DNA of 64,000 nt from Streptomyces agglomeratus (GCF_001746415.1 NZ_MEHJ01000001.1:62001-126000); one strand, 5' to 3'. Shown: positions 33,614 to 43,212, numbered from the stretch's first letter. Made by a program: numbers and translations. The notes: generated by a model from the letters alone, not told the origin.

Positions 33614-34010
33614 CGGGGCCTGTGATTGCCTGTTCAGCGGCGCCAGCGCTCTCGTCCTCGCCGACGGCGGGCCTCAGCCCGTTCGGCCCCCGCTCACCAG
33701 GCCACCGGGCCCCCACTGCCGCCGGCCCTTTTGCGACGGGTCTCCTGCCAGATCACTTCGCTTCACCCTCCAGCCCACGGCAGGAGACGACCCAGCCCCG
33801 CCCGTTCTTGGAGTGTTCTACAGCCCACCGGCCCACTGCAGGAGAAGGCGCGCAATGCCTCGATCGCGCAGCTGGGCAAGACGCAACGCCGTCGCATGCC
33901 AGCCCGCGCAGGGAGGGGCCTGCCCCGTGCACCTCCCATGTCCGTGAATCACCAGGCTCTGCGGGGTGAGGGGCCCTGCGCTTCTCGGACAGTGGTGTTG
34001 AGGGTTCTCC

Positions 34011-34892
34011 TTATGCCGCTGCCTGCAACTCCTCGTACTCGGCGTGGACTTCTGCGGGCGTCTTGTAGCCGAGTCCGGAGTGGAGGCGTTTTCGATTGTA
34101 GAACATCTCGATGTAGCGGACGATCGCCCGGTGGGCATGTGCGCGTGTTGGGAACGTAGTTCGGTGCACGAGTTCGTTTTTGAGGGCGCCGAAAAATGAC
34201 TCAGCCATCGCATTATCCCAACAGACACCGGTGCGGCCGACCGACGCTCGCAGGCCCAACGAGCGGAGCTTGCAACGAAGTTCCCGAGACGTGTATTGGC
34301 TGCCGCGATCGGAATGAAATATGCAGCCTTCGGCGAGGTCGATGTTCCGGGCCGCCATATCGAGTGCATCCGATATGAGGGAGGTCTTCATGTGGTCGGC
34401 CATCGCCCAGCCGACCACAGCTTTGGTGTGGCAGTCGATGACGGTCGCGAGATAAAGGAACCCGGCCCAGGTGTGAACGTAGGTGATATCGCTGACCAGT
34501 TTGCGCCCGGGGGCGTCAGCGGTGAAGTCACGGGCCAGCAGGTCGGGCGTGGCCGGCGCCGCATCATCAGCGATCGTGGTCGCCCGCCAGGGCCGCGGCT
34601 GGCATGGCACCAGGCCGAGCTCGCGCATCAGCGCGCGGACCAGTTCTACTCCGGCCTGCACGTTCATCCGCTGGAGCACGGCGTGGACACGCCGGTAGCC
34701 ATAGGTCTCCTGCGAGTCGGAGAAGACCTGGAGGATGACGGCCCTCAGTTCCGCACGGCGCTTCGCGGTGGCCGACAACGGCCTCGATCTCCAGTGATAG
34801 AAACCAGACGTGGATACTCCCGCCCAGGTGCACATCTGCTGCACGGGAAAGTTTTGGGCCTCACCGTCGATGAACTCGTACTTCTCCGTCAC
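34011..34892 (-). CDS. IS3-family transposase OrfB (integrase core)
   Basis: 293 codons. HTH-like start (MCTWAGVSTSGFYHWRSRPL, TYGYRRVHAVLQRMN) followed by the rve integrase core with D in LVSDITYVHTWAGFLYLATV, D in CIFHSDRGSQYTSRELRCKL and E in CWDNAMAESFFGALKNELVH, the DDE triad with 35-residue spacing. The initiation codon overlaps the stop of OrfA (34889-34892), so the full-length enzyme may come from a programmed -1 frameshift as in other IS3 elements. Intact. Confidence 0.9.
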   Translation of the reverse strand: MTEKYEFIDGEAQNFPVQQMCTWAGVSTSGFYHWRSRPLSATAKRRAELRAVILQVFSDSQETYGYRRVHAVLQRMNVQAGVELVRALMRELGLVPCQPRPWRATTIADDAAPATPDLLARDFTADAPGRKLVSDITYVHTWAGFLYLATVIDCHTKAVVGWAMADHMKTSLISDALDMAARNIDLAEGCIFHSDRGSQYTSRELRCKLRSLGLRASVGRTGVCWDNAMAESFFGALKNELVHRTTFPTRAHAHRAIVRYIEMFYNRKRLHSGLGYKTPAEVHAEYEELQAAA

Positions 34893-35179
34893 CGGTACTC
34901 CTGGGCGAAGAAGGCCGCCGCTTTTCCCAGGAACTCGGTCTTCATGCGGAGTTCCCGGTTCTCGCGTTCCAGCTCGCGCAAGCGGGCGCGCTCGCTGATG
35001 TTCAGGGGAGGCTCCTCCCCGGCATGCTCTTGCCGGTACCGGCTGACCCAGGTGCCCAGCGTTCCCTCGTTCACTTGTATCTCTCGGGCGACCTCGGCGA
35101 TCGGGCGGGACTCCACGACCACCATCTTGACCGCCTCGTCCCGAAACTCAGGACTGAACTTCCTACGCTTCTGTGCCAC
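34889..35179 (-). CDS. IS3-family transposase OrfA (HTH)
   Basis: 96 codons from ATG 35179. Helix-turn-helix (FSPEFRDEAVKMVVVESRPI, AEVAREIQVNEGTLGTWVSR) and a C-terminal leucine zipper-like helix (RARLRELERENRELRMKTEF) are the normal parts of InsE/OrfA. Precedes and overlaps OrfB. Confidence 0.9.
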   Translation of the reverse strand: MAQKRRKFSPEFRDEAVKMVVVESRPIAEVAREIQVNEGTLGTWVSRYRQEHAGEEPPLNISERARLRELERENRELRMKTEFLGKAAAFFAQEYR

Positions 35180-35350
35180 GTGCTCTCTCCGCCGTTCTGG
35201 ACTTCGATCCTATGGGGACAGCTGTCCGAGAACTTCGGGGCGCCTCACGTTTTCCGTCCTCGTACCGAGGTACCCGGCGAGTACCCTCCCGACGAGATCA
35301 CACAGCCAGCCACCGATGCGGGTGGCCGCCCCGCCCCGTGGGGGCCACTC

Positions 35351-35569
35351 CTACGCTCGAATTTCGAGGACCTGGCCATGCCAGCACACTGTCACCTGGC
35401 GGCCGGCGGACACAGGAAACAAGTGCACGACGAGGGGCTGCTGGCCGTGCCTAGCGGGATCCGAGCGCCTCTCGTGCCACCGCCGATCCGAACGTGCTCG
35501 CCACTGAACTCCTCCTCTAGGTTCCAGGTCCGCTCCATCGTCCACCCGCGCCGCTGCGGTGGTGCGCAC
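35351..35569 (-). CDS. short hypothetical protein, doubtful
   Basis: 72 codons from GTG 35569, 5 bp after the stop of the upstream gene. RWHERRSDPARHGQQPLVVH and LFPVSAGRQVTVCWHGQVLE look protein-like. No family recognised and no clear ribosome binding site. Confidence 0.3.
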   Translation of the reverse strand: MRTTAAARVDDGADLEPRGGVQWRARSDRRWHERRSDPARHGQQPLVVHLFPVSAGRQVTVCWHGQVLEIRA

Positions 35570-35573
35570 ACCG

Positions 35574-36124
35574 TCAGCGGAATGCAAACTCACCCCTTCC
35601 CTGGCAGACCTCGCGCAGCGCGAGCGCGAGGTCATCGGCCGGGAGCAGGGGCGGTGCGCTGCCACGCGGAGCACTGATCCAGTGCGACGCCGCCGTGCCG
35701 TGCTCGGTACACGGCAGGAGCAGTTGTTGGTCCCGGGAGAGCACGCGCATACCCGGCACCTGTGCGGTGTGGCCTGTGTCTGCGGGCACCATGACGTACA
35801 GCCGGTCTCTGATGTGGTCGGCAAGCACCGGGTAGCCGCGGCGTACGTCGGCGCCCATCCGATCCAGGGCGGCAAGGCCGAGGCCGATGGGCGTGATGAC
35901 CAGCGCGTCCCAGGTGTCACCGCACCGCGACCACCGGGTCGAGTCGCTTCCCTTGGCCCACAGAGCGCGCGTACGGGCATCGACCGCCCTTTTCGCGGCC
36001 CATGTCGTACCGACTGATCTGGCGGCCTCTTCCGGCACGGTGAACTCCCTGCGATCGCCCGTCGTTTCCCATATAACAACGTGCGCGCGATCGGGTGGAC
36101 TCAGTCCAAGATCCGACCGGATTC
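35574..36124 (-). CDS. conserved-looking hypothetical protein, 5' end uncertain
   Basis: The convincing part begins near SPPDRAHVVIWETTGDRREF (about 36110) and runs through VPEEAARSVGTTWAAKRAVD, STRWSRCGDTWDALVITPIG, GYPVLADHIRDRLYVMVPAD and MRVLSRDQQLLLPCTEHGTA to TGA 35574. The tail phrases VLADHIRDRLYVMVP and LLPCTEHGTAASHWISAPRG are familiar from Streptomyces hypothetical proteins with a bifunctional primase/polymerase-like N-terminal neighbour, but no function is known. The frame is open far upstream into IS110 DNA, so the natural start may be lost. Confidence 0.5.
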
Positions 36125-36298
36125 CTCCATAAGGGCAGGGAGCAACGACCAGCCACGAACTCCAGGCTGGCTGTATGGTGCGTGGGGATCTGACGAATGC
36201 GGGTGGGACCGGCGGCGCCTTGTGGGCGGAGAGGAAGCCCCTATGTTTCGTCAAGCTGCAGAAGGGAGCTGACTCGCGGCCAGGGGCTGGATGTGCCG

Positions 36299-37326
36299 TT
36301 AGAGCTCGCGTGCGACGTACCGCTTCAGACAACGGATGATCTCGCGCTTGGACATGCCCTCGGCGGTGCGTCGCTCCAGATACTTCTGGGTGCGTTCGTC
36401 CCAGCGTATGCGGGTCATTACGACGCGGTAGAGGGCGGCGTTGGCTTGGCGGTTGCCGCCACGGTTCAAGCGTCGGCGTTGCGTCTTGCCGGAGGACTGC
36501 TCGACCGGGCTGACACCGCACAGCGCGGCGAACGATGCCTCGTCGGAGAGCCGGTCAGGGTTGTCACCTGCGGCGATGAGGAGGACCGCGGCGCTGTCGG
36601 GCCCGACACCGACCAGGTCCAGCATCTGGGGCCGACAAGCGCGGACGGCCCTGTTGGTGCGGCGGGTGAGCTCTTTGACCTCGTCGGACAGGTGCTGGAC
36701 TCTGCGGGCGAGCAGGCGCATCGTGAAGACGGCCTCGCCGCGGTCATCGACGTCGAGGGCCGCGCAGGTGGCGACCAGCGCCGGATTGCTCAGGCCCGTG
36801 AGTAGTTCACGCAGATCCGGATCGATGGACATGAGGACGGCCTTGAGCTGGTTCAGTGCCTGGGTCCGGGCCTTGACTGCCGATTCCTTGGCCAGCCGCA
36901 GAACGCGCATGTCCTCCGCGGGCCGTCCGCGCTCTTCGGCACGGTGGTGGCCCGTCCGGACAGCACCGCGCGGGCGGCCGCGTCCGCGTCGATGGCGTCT
37001 GTCTTGCCGCGCTTGCGCCGGGTGGCTCGGTCGGGCTGGTTGACCTCGACGACGTCGATGTTTTCCCTGCGCAGGGCCCGGGTCAGCGCGGTCCCGAAGG
37101 ATCCTGTGCACTCGACGCCCGCCCGGTGCAGGACGCCGAATGACCGCCCCCAGGCCAGCAGTTGCCGATAGCCAATGGCGGTGGCGTGGAACTCCTGGTG
37201 GGCGAGCGAGGCGCCCAGGGTGGTGATGACGGCGGCGACGTGGATGTCCTTGTGGGTGTCCACCCCGAGGATCACCTCCTCCGCCGGCCCCGGGACCCGC
37301 TGCGCGGGCAGCGTCGGCTGGGGCAT
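36299..37326 (-). pseudogene. IS110-family recombinase, one-base frameshift
   Basis: From ATG 37326 (MPQPTLPAQRVPGPAEEVIL) the RuvC-like N-terminal domain reads GVDTHKDIHVAAVITTLGAS, AGVECTGSFGTALTRALRRE, KRGKTDAIDADAAARAVLSG. Near 36930 (GGCCCGCGGAGG, one G short) the phase changes; the other frame gives AEDMRVLRLAKESAVKARTQ, ALNQLKAVLMSIDPDLRELL, then the transposase_20 domain with the Ser motif (SFAALCGVSPVEQSSGKTQR, RRLNRGGNRQANAALYRVVM). All domains are present apart from the indel. The 5' non-coding side faces a second IS110 (37881). Confidence 0.8.
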
Positions 37327-37880
37327 GCTGGTGACGGTCACAAGGCTCCTTGGACTGGGTCTGGTGGCTGACACCGGTCCGGTGGGCGGTCAGAACTGTG
37401 ACGGTGCTTTGTGCAGCAAAGCCCCTAATCCGTAGTGAAGGTGGTTCCAGAGGGCCGCATTTGGGCTCTGGACTGCCTGGTGACGGACGCCTGCAAGGCC
37501 CCGGGCCCCTGAGGCCTCCCGATAGAGCGGCGCTGTCACGGTGGTGGGTTTCACGGGGCATGCGGACGCCGGGCAGACGTCTGGGAATCTCCCCGGCCGT
37601 AAGGCCTCACGAGAGAGCGGCGCGGTTTCCGGCGTCTCCACGTCCCGTGAAACCCACCACCGCATGTCGTTCGTTGTCGTCGTGGCGCGAGCCCGCCGCA
37701 GGGCGACCTCCTGTCCACCTCCGCGAGCCGCGAGCTCTGGCGCAGGCAGAGGCCCCTGGGGTGCGCTGGTGTCCGCGAACGGCTACCGAGATGGCGGACC
37801 GATCGAGTCCTGGGATTAGGACGCCGCGTGACCCGCATGAGCTCATGACCTGGGAAAACAACTCGATGATGGGAGAACGT
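37327..37880. ncRNA. shared 5' non-coding region of two divergent IS110 elements, candidate bridge RNA
   Basis: IS110 recombinases are guided by a bridge RNA transcribed from the element's non-coding end next to the gene. This 554-bp interval lies between two divergent IS110 genes and is rich in structure. A perfect 19-bp inverted repeat, CGGTGGTGGGTTTCACGGG (37539-37557) and CCCGTGAAACCCACCACCG (37644-37662), encloses 86 nt. A direct repeat, GGCCTCcCGAtAGAGCGGCGC at 37513 and GGCCTCaCGAgAGAGCGGCGC at 37603, is offset by 90 bp. No protein frame is convincing. RNA boundaries and guide loops cannot be set by eye. Confidence 0.4.
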
Positions 37881-39122
37881 GTGACTGTGTTCTGCGGAAT
37901 CGACTGGGCAGAGAGGCATCACGACATCGCGCTGGTCGACGAGTCCGGCGAGCTATTGGCCAAGCGGCGGATCAGCGATGACGCTGCGGGCTACCGGATG
38001 CTGCTGGAGCTCCTGGCCGAGCATGGTGACAGCCCCGAGTCGCCAATACCGGTGGCCATCGAGACCAGTCGAGGCCTGCTCGTGGCAGCCCTTCGGACCG
38101 GCAGCCGCAAGGTCTTCTCGATCAACCCGCTCGCCGCCTCCCGCTATCGCGACCGCCACGGTGTGTCCCGCAAGAAGTCCGACCCGGGCGACGCCCTCGT
38201 GCTGGCGAACATCCTCCGCACCGACATGGCCGTGCACCGGCCGCTGCCTGCGGACTCCGAGCAAGCTCAGGCCATCGCCGTGCTGGCCCGGGCTCAGCAG
38301 GACGCCGTCTGGAATCGCCAGCAGATCGGCAACCAGATCCGCTCCCTGCTGCGCGAGTACTACCCCGCCGCTTTGGATGCCTTCCTGGCCAAGCAGGGCG
38401 GGCTGGCCCGCGAGGAGGCGCGCGTCATCCTCGCCAAGGCACCCACGCCGGCGGAGGGCTCGCGGCTGTCTCTGAGCCAGTTGCGCTCCGCCCTCAGGCG
38501 CGCCGGCCGCGTCCGCGGCGTTGAGGAGGAGGCTGACCGCCTGCGCGGTGTCCTGCGGGCCGAGTATGCTCGCCAACCCGCGGTTGTCGAGAACGCCTTC
38601 GGCAGGCAACTCCTCGCTCTGCTGAAGCAGTTCGAGGCAGCCTGCCAAGCCAGTGACGACCTCGCAGAAGCAGTGGATGCCCACTTTCGCGCGCATCCCG
38701 ACGCCGAGATACTCCTGAGCTTCCCGGGCCTCGGCGTCCAGCTCGCGGCACGTGTTCTCGCCGAGACCGGCGACGACCGCAACCGCTTCGCCGACGCCCG
38801 CGGCCTGAAGGCATACGCCGGCTCCGCACCAATCACCCGCGCCTCCGGCAAGAAGCACTACGTCGGGCGCCGCATGGTCAAGAACAACCGACTCCACCAC
38901 GCCGGCTACCTATGGGCCTTCTCCTCCCTGCGCTCATCGCCTGGAGCACAGGCCCACTACCGCCACCGGCGCGACCTCGGCGACTGGCACGCACAAGCTC
39001 AGCGGCACCTGTTCAACCGCCTGCTCGGACAGCTGTTCCACTGCCTCCAGAAGCGCGTTCTCTTCGACGAAGAACGTGCCTTCGCTCCGCCGTCGCGCTC
39101 ATCATTGGCAGCTGCTGCTTGA
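37881..39122 (+). CDS. IS110-family serine/RuvC recombinase
   Basis: 413 residues from GTG 37881 (TVFCGIDWAERHHDIALVDE), with GGGAG five bases upstream. RuvC-like DEDD part: Asp in CGIDWAERHH, Glu in IPVAIETSRGLLVAALRTGS, Asp in KKSDPGDALVLANILRTD. The C-terminal transposase_20 domain with the catalytic Ser lies in LSFPGLGVQLAARVLAETGD, GLKAYAGSAPITRASGKKHY. Length and order match active IS110/IS117-like elements. Frame intact, so mobility is plausible; its guide RNA would come from the upstream non-coding region. Confidence 0.9.
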   Translation: MTVFCGIDWAERHHDIALVDESGELLAKRRISDDAAGYRMLLELLAEHGDSPESPIPVAIETSRGLLVAALRTGSRKVFSINPLAASRYRDRHGVSRKKSDPGDALVLANILRTDMAVHRPLPADSEQAQAIAVLARAQQDAVWNRQQIGNQIRSLLREYYPAALDAFLAKQGGLAREEARVILAKAPTPAEGSRLSLSQLRSALRRAGRVRGVEEEADRLRGVLRAEYARQPAVVENAFGRQLLALLKQFEAACQASDDLAEAVDAHFRAHPDAEILLSFPGLGVQLAARVLAETGDDRNRFADARGLKAYAGSAPITRASGKKHYVGRRMVKNNRLHHAGYLWAFSSLRSSPGAQAHYRHRRDLGDWHAQAQRHLFNRLLGQLFHCLQKRVLFDEERAFAPPSRSSLAAAA

Positions 39123-39279
39123 CTTCTTCGGATCCGGAGATGTCTATCGGGACACGTTCACCGGGCCGGCGGCAGTACGCACCGCAGGAGGCCGGTGGCC
39201 GACAGTTCCACTCCAAGGCAGCTGTGGCCAGTTGTCGCACGGGTCAGGCTCCGGCCCCCCTGCGGCACACCATGATCCT

Positions 39280-39461
39280 CACAGTTGTCCCAGATCACGT
39301 GGACCGCCAGACCGGGATCGGTCTGGCGGTCGATCTCGTCGAGGAAGTCCACGGCCCGGTGTGGACGGCTTCGTGATCACCTTGCCGGTCGGGGTGTTCA
39401 GGGCGGCGGACAGGTCGACGGTGCCGTGCCGGACGTAGTCGAAGCTCCGCCGCTCAGGCAC
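39280..39461 (-). pseudogene. IS630-family transposase fragment
   Basis: Minus strand: RRSFDYVRHGTVDLSAALNT, PTGKVITK, then in another phase DFLDEIDRQTDPGLAVHVIW DN split by a frame change near 39345. These are the central strands of IS630 transposases (second catalytic Asp in VIWDN). Only about 60 codons remain. It starts within the last codons of kdpD, whose extreme C-terminus may therefore be altered. Confidence 0.6.
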
Positions 39462-41997
39462 TCTCGGGCGCCGGGAGGTCCGGGCGCACCGGTGCGTGGC
39501 CAGCCGCCGAGGACAGGCTGAGCACCATGGTGAAGCCGCCTCCGGGGGTGTCTTCGGCGTTCAGTGTGGCGCCCATGGCTTGGGCGAAGCCGCGGGCGAC
39601 TGCGAGGCCGAGGCCCACTCCTGCGCCGCGTGGGGCGTCGCCGTAGCGCTGGAAGGGGGCGAAGATGTGGTCCTTGGCGTCGTCGGGGACACCGGGGCCC
39701 CGGTCTATGACACGGACCTCGACGCGGTCGGCGATCGCGCTGGCCGATACCAGGACCGGTTCGCCGTCGGGGCTGTACTTGACGGCGTTCTCGACGATGT
39801 TGGCGACGGCTCGTTCCAGCAGGCCGGCGTCGACGGTCACCATGGCAAGGTCTTCTGGAATGTCGAGGATGACGCTGTCCTCGGGTACGCCTCCGAGTGC
39901 CATCGGTACGACCTCGTCGAGGTCGATCTCGCGGATGATCGGCTTGACGGTGCCGGTCTGGAGGCGGGACATGTCGAGGAGGTTGCCGACGAGGTGGTCC
40001 AGGCGGTCCGCGCCTTCCTCGATGCCGGCCAGCAGCTCTGCTTGGTCTTCGGGCGACCACTCCACGTCGTCGGAGCGCAGGGAGGTGACGGACGCCTTGA
40101 TGGCGGCCAGTGGGGTGCGCAGGTCGTGGCTGACGGCGGCGAGCAGGGCGGTGCGGATGCGGTTGCCCTCGGCGAGATCGCGTGCCTGATCGGCCTGGTG
40201 CTGGAGGCGCTGGCGGTCGAGTACGACGGCGGCCTGGGCGGCGAAGGCGCCGAGCACCCGGCGGTCCTCGGCAGGCAGGACCCGGCCGGAGAGGGCGAGG
40301 GCCATGTAGTCGCCGACCGGCATGTCCACGTCCGCGTCTTCCGGGCGGCCGACCGGGTTACGGCCGACGCTTGCGGCGCAGGTCCACGGCTCGATGTCGC
40401 TTTCGCGCTCGAGCAGGGCCACCGATTCCATGGCGAAGGTCTCGCGGACGCGTTCGAGCAGGGCATCGAGCGTCGTCTCGCCGCGCAGCACGCTGCCGGC
40501 CAGGAAGGACAGGATCTCCGACTCGGCGCGCAGCCTGGCTGCCTGGTGGGTGCGGCGGGCGGCCAGGTCGACCACGGAGGCCACCGCGACCGCGACGCCG
40601 AAGAAGATCAGCAGGGCGACGATGTTCTTCGGATCGGCGATCGTGATCCGGTGCAGGGGCGGGGTGAAGAACCAGTTCAGCAGCAGCGATCCGAAGGCCG
40701 CCGACGCCAGGGCGGGGAGCAGCCCGCCGAGCATGGCCGCAGCTACGGTCAGCGACAGGAACAGCAGTACGTCGTTGGCGAGGCCGAGGTGGACGTTGAT
40801 GTGCGTCAGGAGGAGGGTGAGCAGGGCAGGGCCGGCGATTCCGGTCAGCCATCCCCAGATGACGCGGGCGCGGCCGAGGCGGGAAGCGCGGGATGCGGGC
40901 AGTGCGCGGCCCTTGGCGGCTTCTTCGTGGGTGACGATGTGGACATCGAGGTCGGGTCCGGATTCCCGCGCGACGGTGGCGCTGACACCGGGGCCGAGCA
41001 AGTATTGCCAGGTTGGGCGGCGGCTGACGCCCATCACGATCTGGGTGGCGTTGACCCCCCGTGCGAAGTCCAGCAGTGCGGACGGTATGTCGTCGCCTAT
41101 AACGTGGTGGAAGGTGCCACCCAGGTCTTCGACCAGAGTGCGCTGGACTGCGAGCTCCTTGGGCGAGGCGCCGGTGAGGCCGTCGCTACGCGCTATGTAG
41201 ACGGCAAGCACCTCACCGCCCGCCCCCTTCTGCGCGAGCCGGGCGGCGCGGCGGATGAGCGTACGGCCTTCGGGCCCGCCGGTCAGGCCGACGACGATGC
41301 GCTCGCGCGAGCCCCAGATCTTCTTGACACGGTGCTCGGTGCGGTACTCCTGGAGGTATGCGTCGACCCGGTCGGCGGTCCACAGGAGGGCGAGTTCGCG
41401 CAGCGCTGTGAGGTTGCCGGGCCGGAAGTAGTTGGAGAGGGCCGCGTCGACCTTGTCCGGCTTGTAGATGTTGCCGTGCGCCATGCGGCGGCGCAGGGCC
41501 TGCGGGGACATGTCGACCAGCTCGATCTGGTCGGCGCGGCGTACGACTTCGTCCGGGACGGTTTCCTTCTGCCGTACGCCCGTGATGGACTCGACGACGT
41601 CGCCGAGGGATTCCAGGTGTTGGATGTTGACGGCCGAGATGACGTGGATCCCGGCGGCGAGCAGTTCCTCCACGTCTTGCCAGCGCTTGGCGTTGCGTGA
41701 ACCGGGGACGTTGGTGTGGGCGAGCTCGTCGACGATGGCGACGGCCGGGCGGCGTTCCAGGACCGCGTCCACGTCCATCTCGGTGAACACGGTGCCTCGG
41801 TAGGCCAGCTCCTTGCGCTTCACCTGTTCGAGGCCGTGCAGCATCACCTCGGTACGCGCCCGGCCGTGGCACTCCACGAAAGCCACCACACAGTCGGTGC
41901 CGCGCTCGACGCGGCGGTGTGCCTCGGAAAGCATCGCGTACGTCTTGCCGACGCCCGGTGCCGCGCCGAGGTAGATCCGGAGCTTGCCGCGTCCCAT
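39454..41997 (-). CDS. kdpD: KdpD, osmosensitive K+ channel sensor histidine kinase
   Basis: 847 residues from ATG 41997. Order: N-terminal KdpD domain with Walker A (GAAPGVGKT, residues 11-19) and Walker-B-like VAIVDELAHTNVPGSRNAKR; USP domain (RIVVGLTGGPEGRTLIRRAA); four closely spaced membrane spans (GPALLTLLLTHINVHLGLAN, LLFLSLTVAAAMLGGLLPAL); GAF-like region; HisKA with H624 (AAVSHDLRTPLAAIKASVTS); HATPase_c with N box (VANIVENAVKYSPDG) and G boxes (DRGPGVPDDA, GAGVGLGLAVARG). It normally phosphorylates KdpE when K+ is scarce. Starts 54 bp after the kdpE remnant and is the last gene of the operon. All motifs intact; its partner is not. Confidence 0.95.
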   Translation of the reverse strand: MGRGKLRIYLGAAPGVGKTYAMLSEAHRRVERGTDCVVAFVECHGRARTEVMLHGLEQVKRKELAYRGTVFTEMDVDAVLERRPAVAIVDELAHTNVPGSRNAKRWQDVEELLAAGIHVISAVNIQHLESLGDVVESITGVRQKETVPDEVVRRADQIELVDMSPQALRRRMAHGNIYKPDKVDAALSNYFRPGNLTALRELALLWTADRVDAYLQEYRTEHRVKKIWGSRERIVVGLTGGPEGRTLIRRAARLAQKGAGGEVLAVYIARSDGLTGASPKELAVQRTLVEDLGGTFHHVIGDDIPSALLDFARGVNATQIVMGVSRRPTWQYLLGPGVSATVARESGPDLDVHIVTHEEAAKGRALPASRASRLGRARVIWGWLTGIAGPALLTLLLTHINVHLGLANDVLLFLSLTVAAAMLGGLLPALASAAFGSLLLNWFFTPPLHRITIADPKNIVALLIFFGVAVAVASVVDLAARRTHQAARLRAESEILSFLAGSVLRGETTLDALLERVRETFAMESVALLERESDIEPWTCAASVGRNPVGRPEDADVDMPVGDYMALALSGRVLPAEDRRVLGAFAAQAAVVLDRQRLQHQADQARDLAEGNRIRTALLAAVSHDLRTPLAAIKASVTSLRSDDVEWSPEDQAELLAGIEEGADRLDHLVGNLLDMSRLQTGTVKPIIREIDLDEVVPMALGGVPEDSVILDIPEDLAMVTVDAGLLERAVANIVENAVKYSPDGEPVLVSASAIADRVEVRVIDRGPGVPDDAKDHIFAPFQRYGDAPRGAGVGLGLAVARGFAQAMGATLNAEDTPGGGFTMVLSLSSAAGHAPVRPDLPAPESA

Positions 41998-42050
41998 GGT
42001 TCCGAATGTTCCGATCTTCGCTGGTCGAGGTGTTGCCGTGCCGAACTCGG

Positions 42051-42451
42051 TCACTTTTCGAAGCGGTACCCCATGCCCGGCACGGTGATGAGGTGTCGGG
42101 GGTGCGAGGGGTCTGCTTCGAGTTTGCGCCTGAGCTGGGCCATGTAGACGCGCAGATATAGTCATCGGCACCGGCGTCGAGCGCCTCGACCTTTTCGTCG
42201 GAGGTCCGGCGGGCGGACACGACCAGTATCGGCACTCGGGACCAGCCACGGAGGCCCCTGATCACGTCGATGCCGTCCATGTCCGGCAGCCCGAGATCCA
42301 GCAGAACGACGTCAGGCGGAGCCGCGGCGGCGAGACGCAGGGCTGTGGCCCCGTCCGGCGCGGCGTCCGTTTCGTACTGGCGTGCCTTGAGGTTGATGAC
42401 GAGCGCCCGTACGAGCTGTGGCTCGTCCTCGACCACCAGCACCCGGGTCAT
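42051..42451 (-). pseudogene. kdpE: KdpE response regulator with internal deletion
   Basis: ATG 42451 starts a normal receiver domain: MTRVLVVEDEPQLVRALVIN with acidic E8/D9, phospho-acceptor D52 (VVLLDLGLPDMDG) and the switch region VPILVVSARRTSDEKVEALD, AGADDY. Directly after GADDY (junction near 42156) the sequence jumps to the end of the OmpR-type DNA-binding domain, YMAQLRRKLEADPSHPRHLI, TVPGMGYRFEK, in another phase. About 80 to 90 residues, that is most of the winged helix including the recognition helix, are deleted, and the frame is lost. As read the product would end without a DNA-binding domain. Confidence 0.85.
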
Positions 42452-42540
42452 CGGCGTGCCGCCTTTCTTGCTGTGCGGTGAAGGACCGTGCGGTCCCGGT
42501 CAGCGGGCCGGTGACCCGCTGACCGGGACGCGATCCGCGG

Positions 42541-43206
42541 TCACTTCTCGGTGAGTTCCTTGAGGGCGATGTTGAGCTTGAGGACGTTGACGCGAGGTTC
42601 GCCCATGAAGCCCAGGATTCGCCCGTCGGTGTGGTCGGCGACCAGCTTCTGCACCTGCTTGACGTCGAGGTGGTTCTTCTGCGCGACGCGGTGGGCCTGG
42701 AGGTCGGCGTACTGCGGGGAGATGTGCGGGTCGAGGCCCGAGGCCGAGGAGGTGACGGCTTCGGCCGGCACATCGGAGGGCCGAACCTTGTGGTCGGCCG
42801 TGGAGTTGTCCTTGACGACGGCTGCCTTGGCGTCCTTGACCCACTGGATGAGTTCCTCGTTGTCACCGGAGCGGTTGGTGGCGCCGGAGAGGATCAGCTT
42901 GTACTGGGTATTGACGCTGTTGGCGCCGAGGCCGTTGGACGGGCGCGGCTGGAACCACTTGAGATCGGGCGACGGTGTCTCCTCGCCCGGCTTCGACGGC
43001 AGGTTGTAGGTCTGCCCGATGAGTTCCGAGCCGACGACCTTGCCGTCCGCGGATATCTCCGAGCCGTTGGCCTTGTCGTTGAAGAGGCCCTGGGCGATTC
43101 CAGTCACCGCGAGCGGGTAGATCACGCCGCACACCAGGGTCAGTACGAGGAGAGCGCGCAGCCCCGCCCCGATCAGCCGGGCCGTGTTTCCGACAGATTT
43201 GTTCAT
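42541..43206 (-). CDS. kdpC: KdpC, K+-transporting ATPase subunit C
   Basis: 221 residues from ATG 43206. One N-terminal membrane span (ARLIGAGLRALLVLTLVCGV, IYPLAVTGIAQGLF) and a periplasmic-side domain with the conserved blocks GSELIGQTYNLP, KWFQPRPSN, DPHISPQYADLQAHRVA and GFMGEPRVNVLKLNIALKEL. KdpC stabilises the KdpFABC complex and influences ATP binding. Separated from kdpB by 6 bp; 90 bp before kdpE. Confidence 0.95.
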   Translation of the reverse strand: MNKSVGNTARLIGAGLRALLVLTLVCGVIYPLAVTGIAQGLFNDKANGSEISADGKVVGSELIGQTYNLPSKPGEETPSPDLKWFQPRPSNGLGANSVNTQYKLILSGATNRSGDNEELIQWVKDAKAAVVKDNSTADHKVRPSDVPAEAVTSSASGLDPHISPQYADLQAHRVAQKNHLDVKQVQKLVADHTDGRILGFMGEPRVNVLKLNIALKELTEK

Positions 43207-43212
43207 GGCAGG

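Larger units (their letters stand above)
33982..35233 (-). mobile_element. IS3-family element
   Basis: Terminal repeats TTCTCGGACAGT (33982-33993) and the inverse CTGTCCGAGAAC (35222-35233) bracket two overlapping transposase genes. Size (1.25 kb) is normal for IS3. Confidence 0.7.

Noticed and set aside
39496..41700. 734-codon open frame antisense to kdpD
   Set aside because: Same antisense effect; kdpD motifs on the minus strand are complete.
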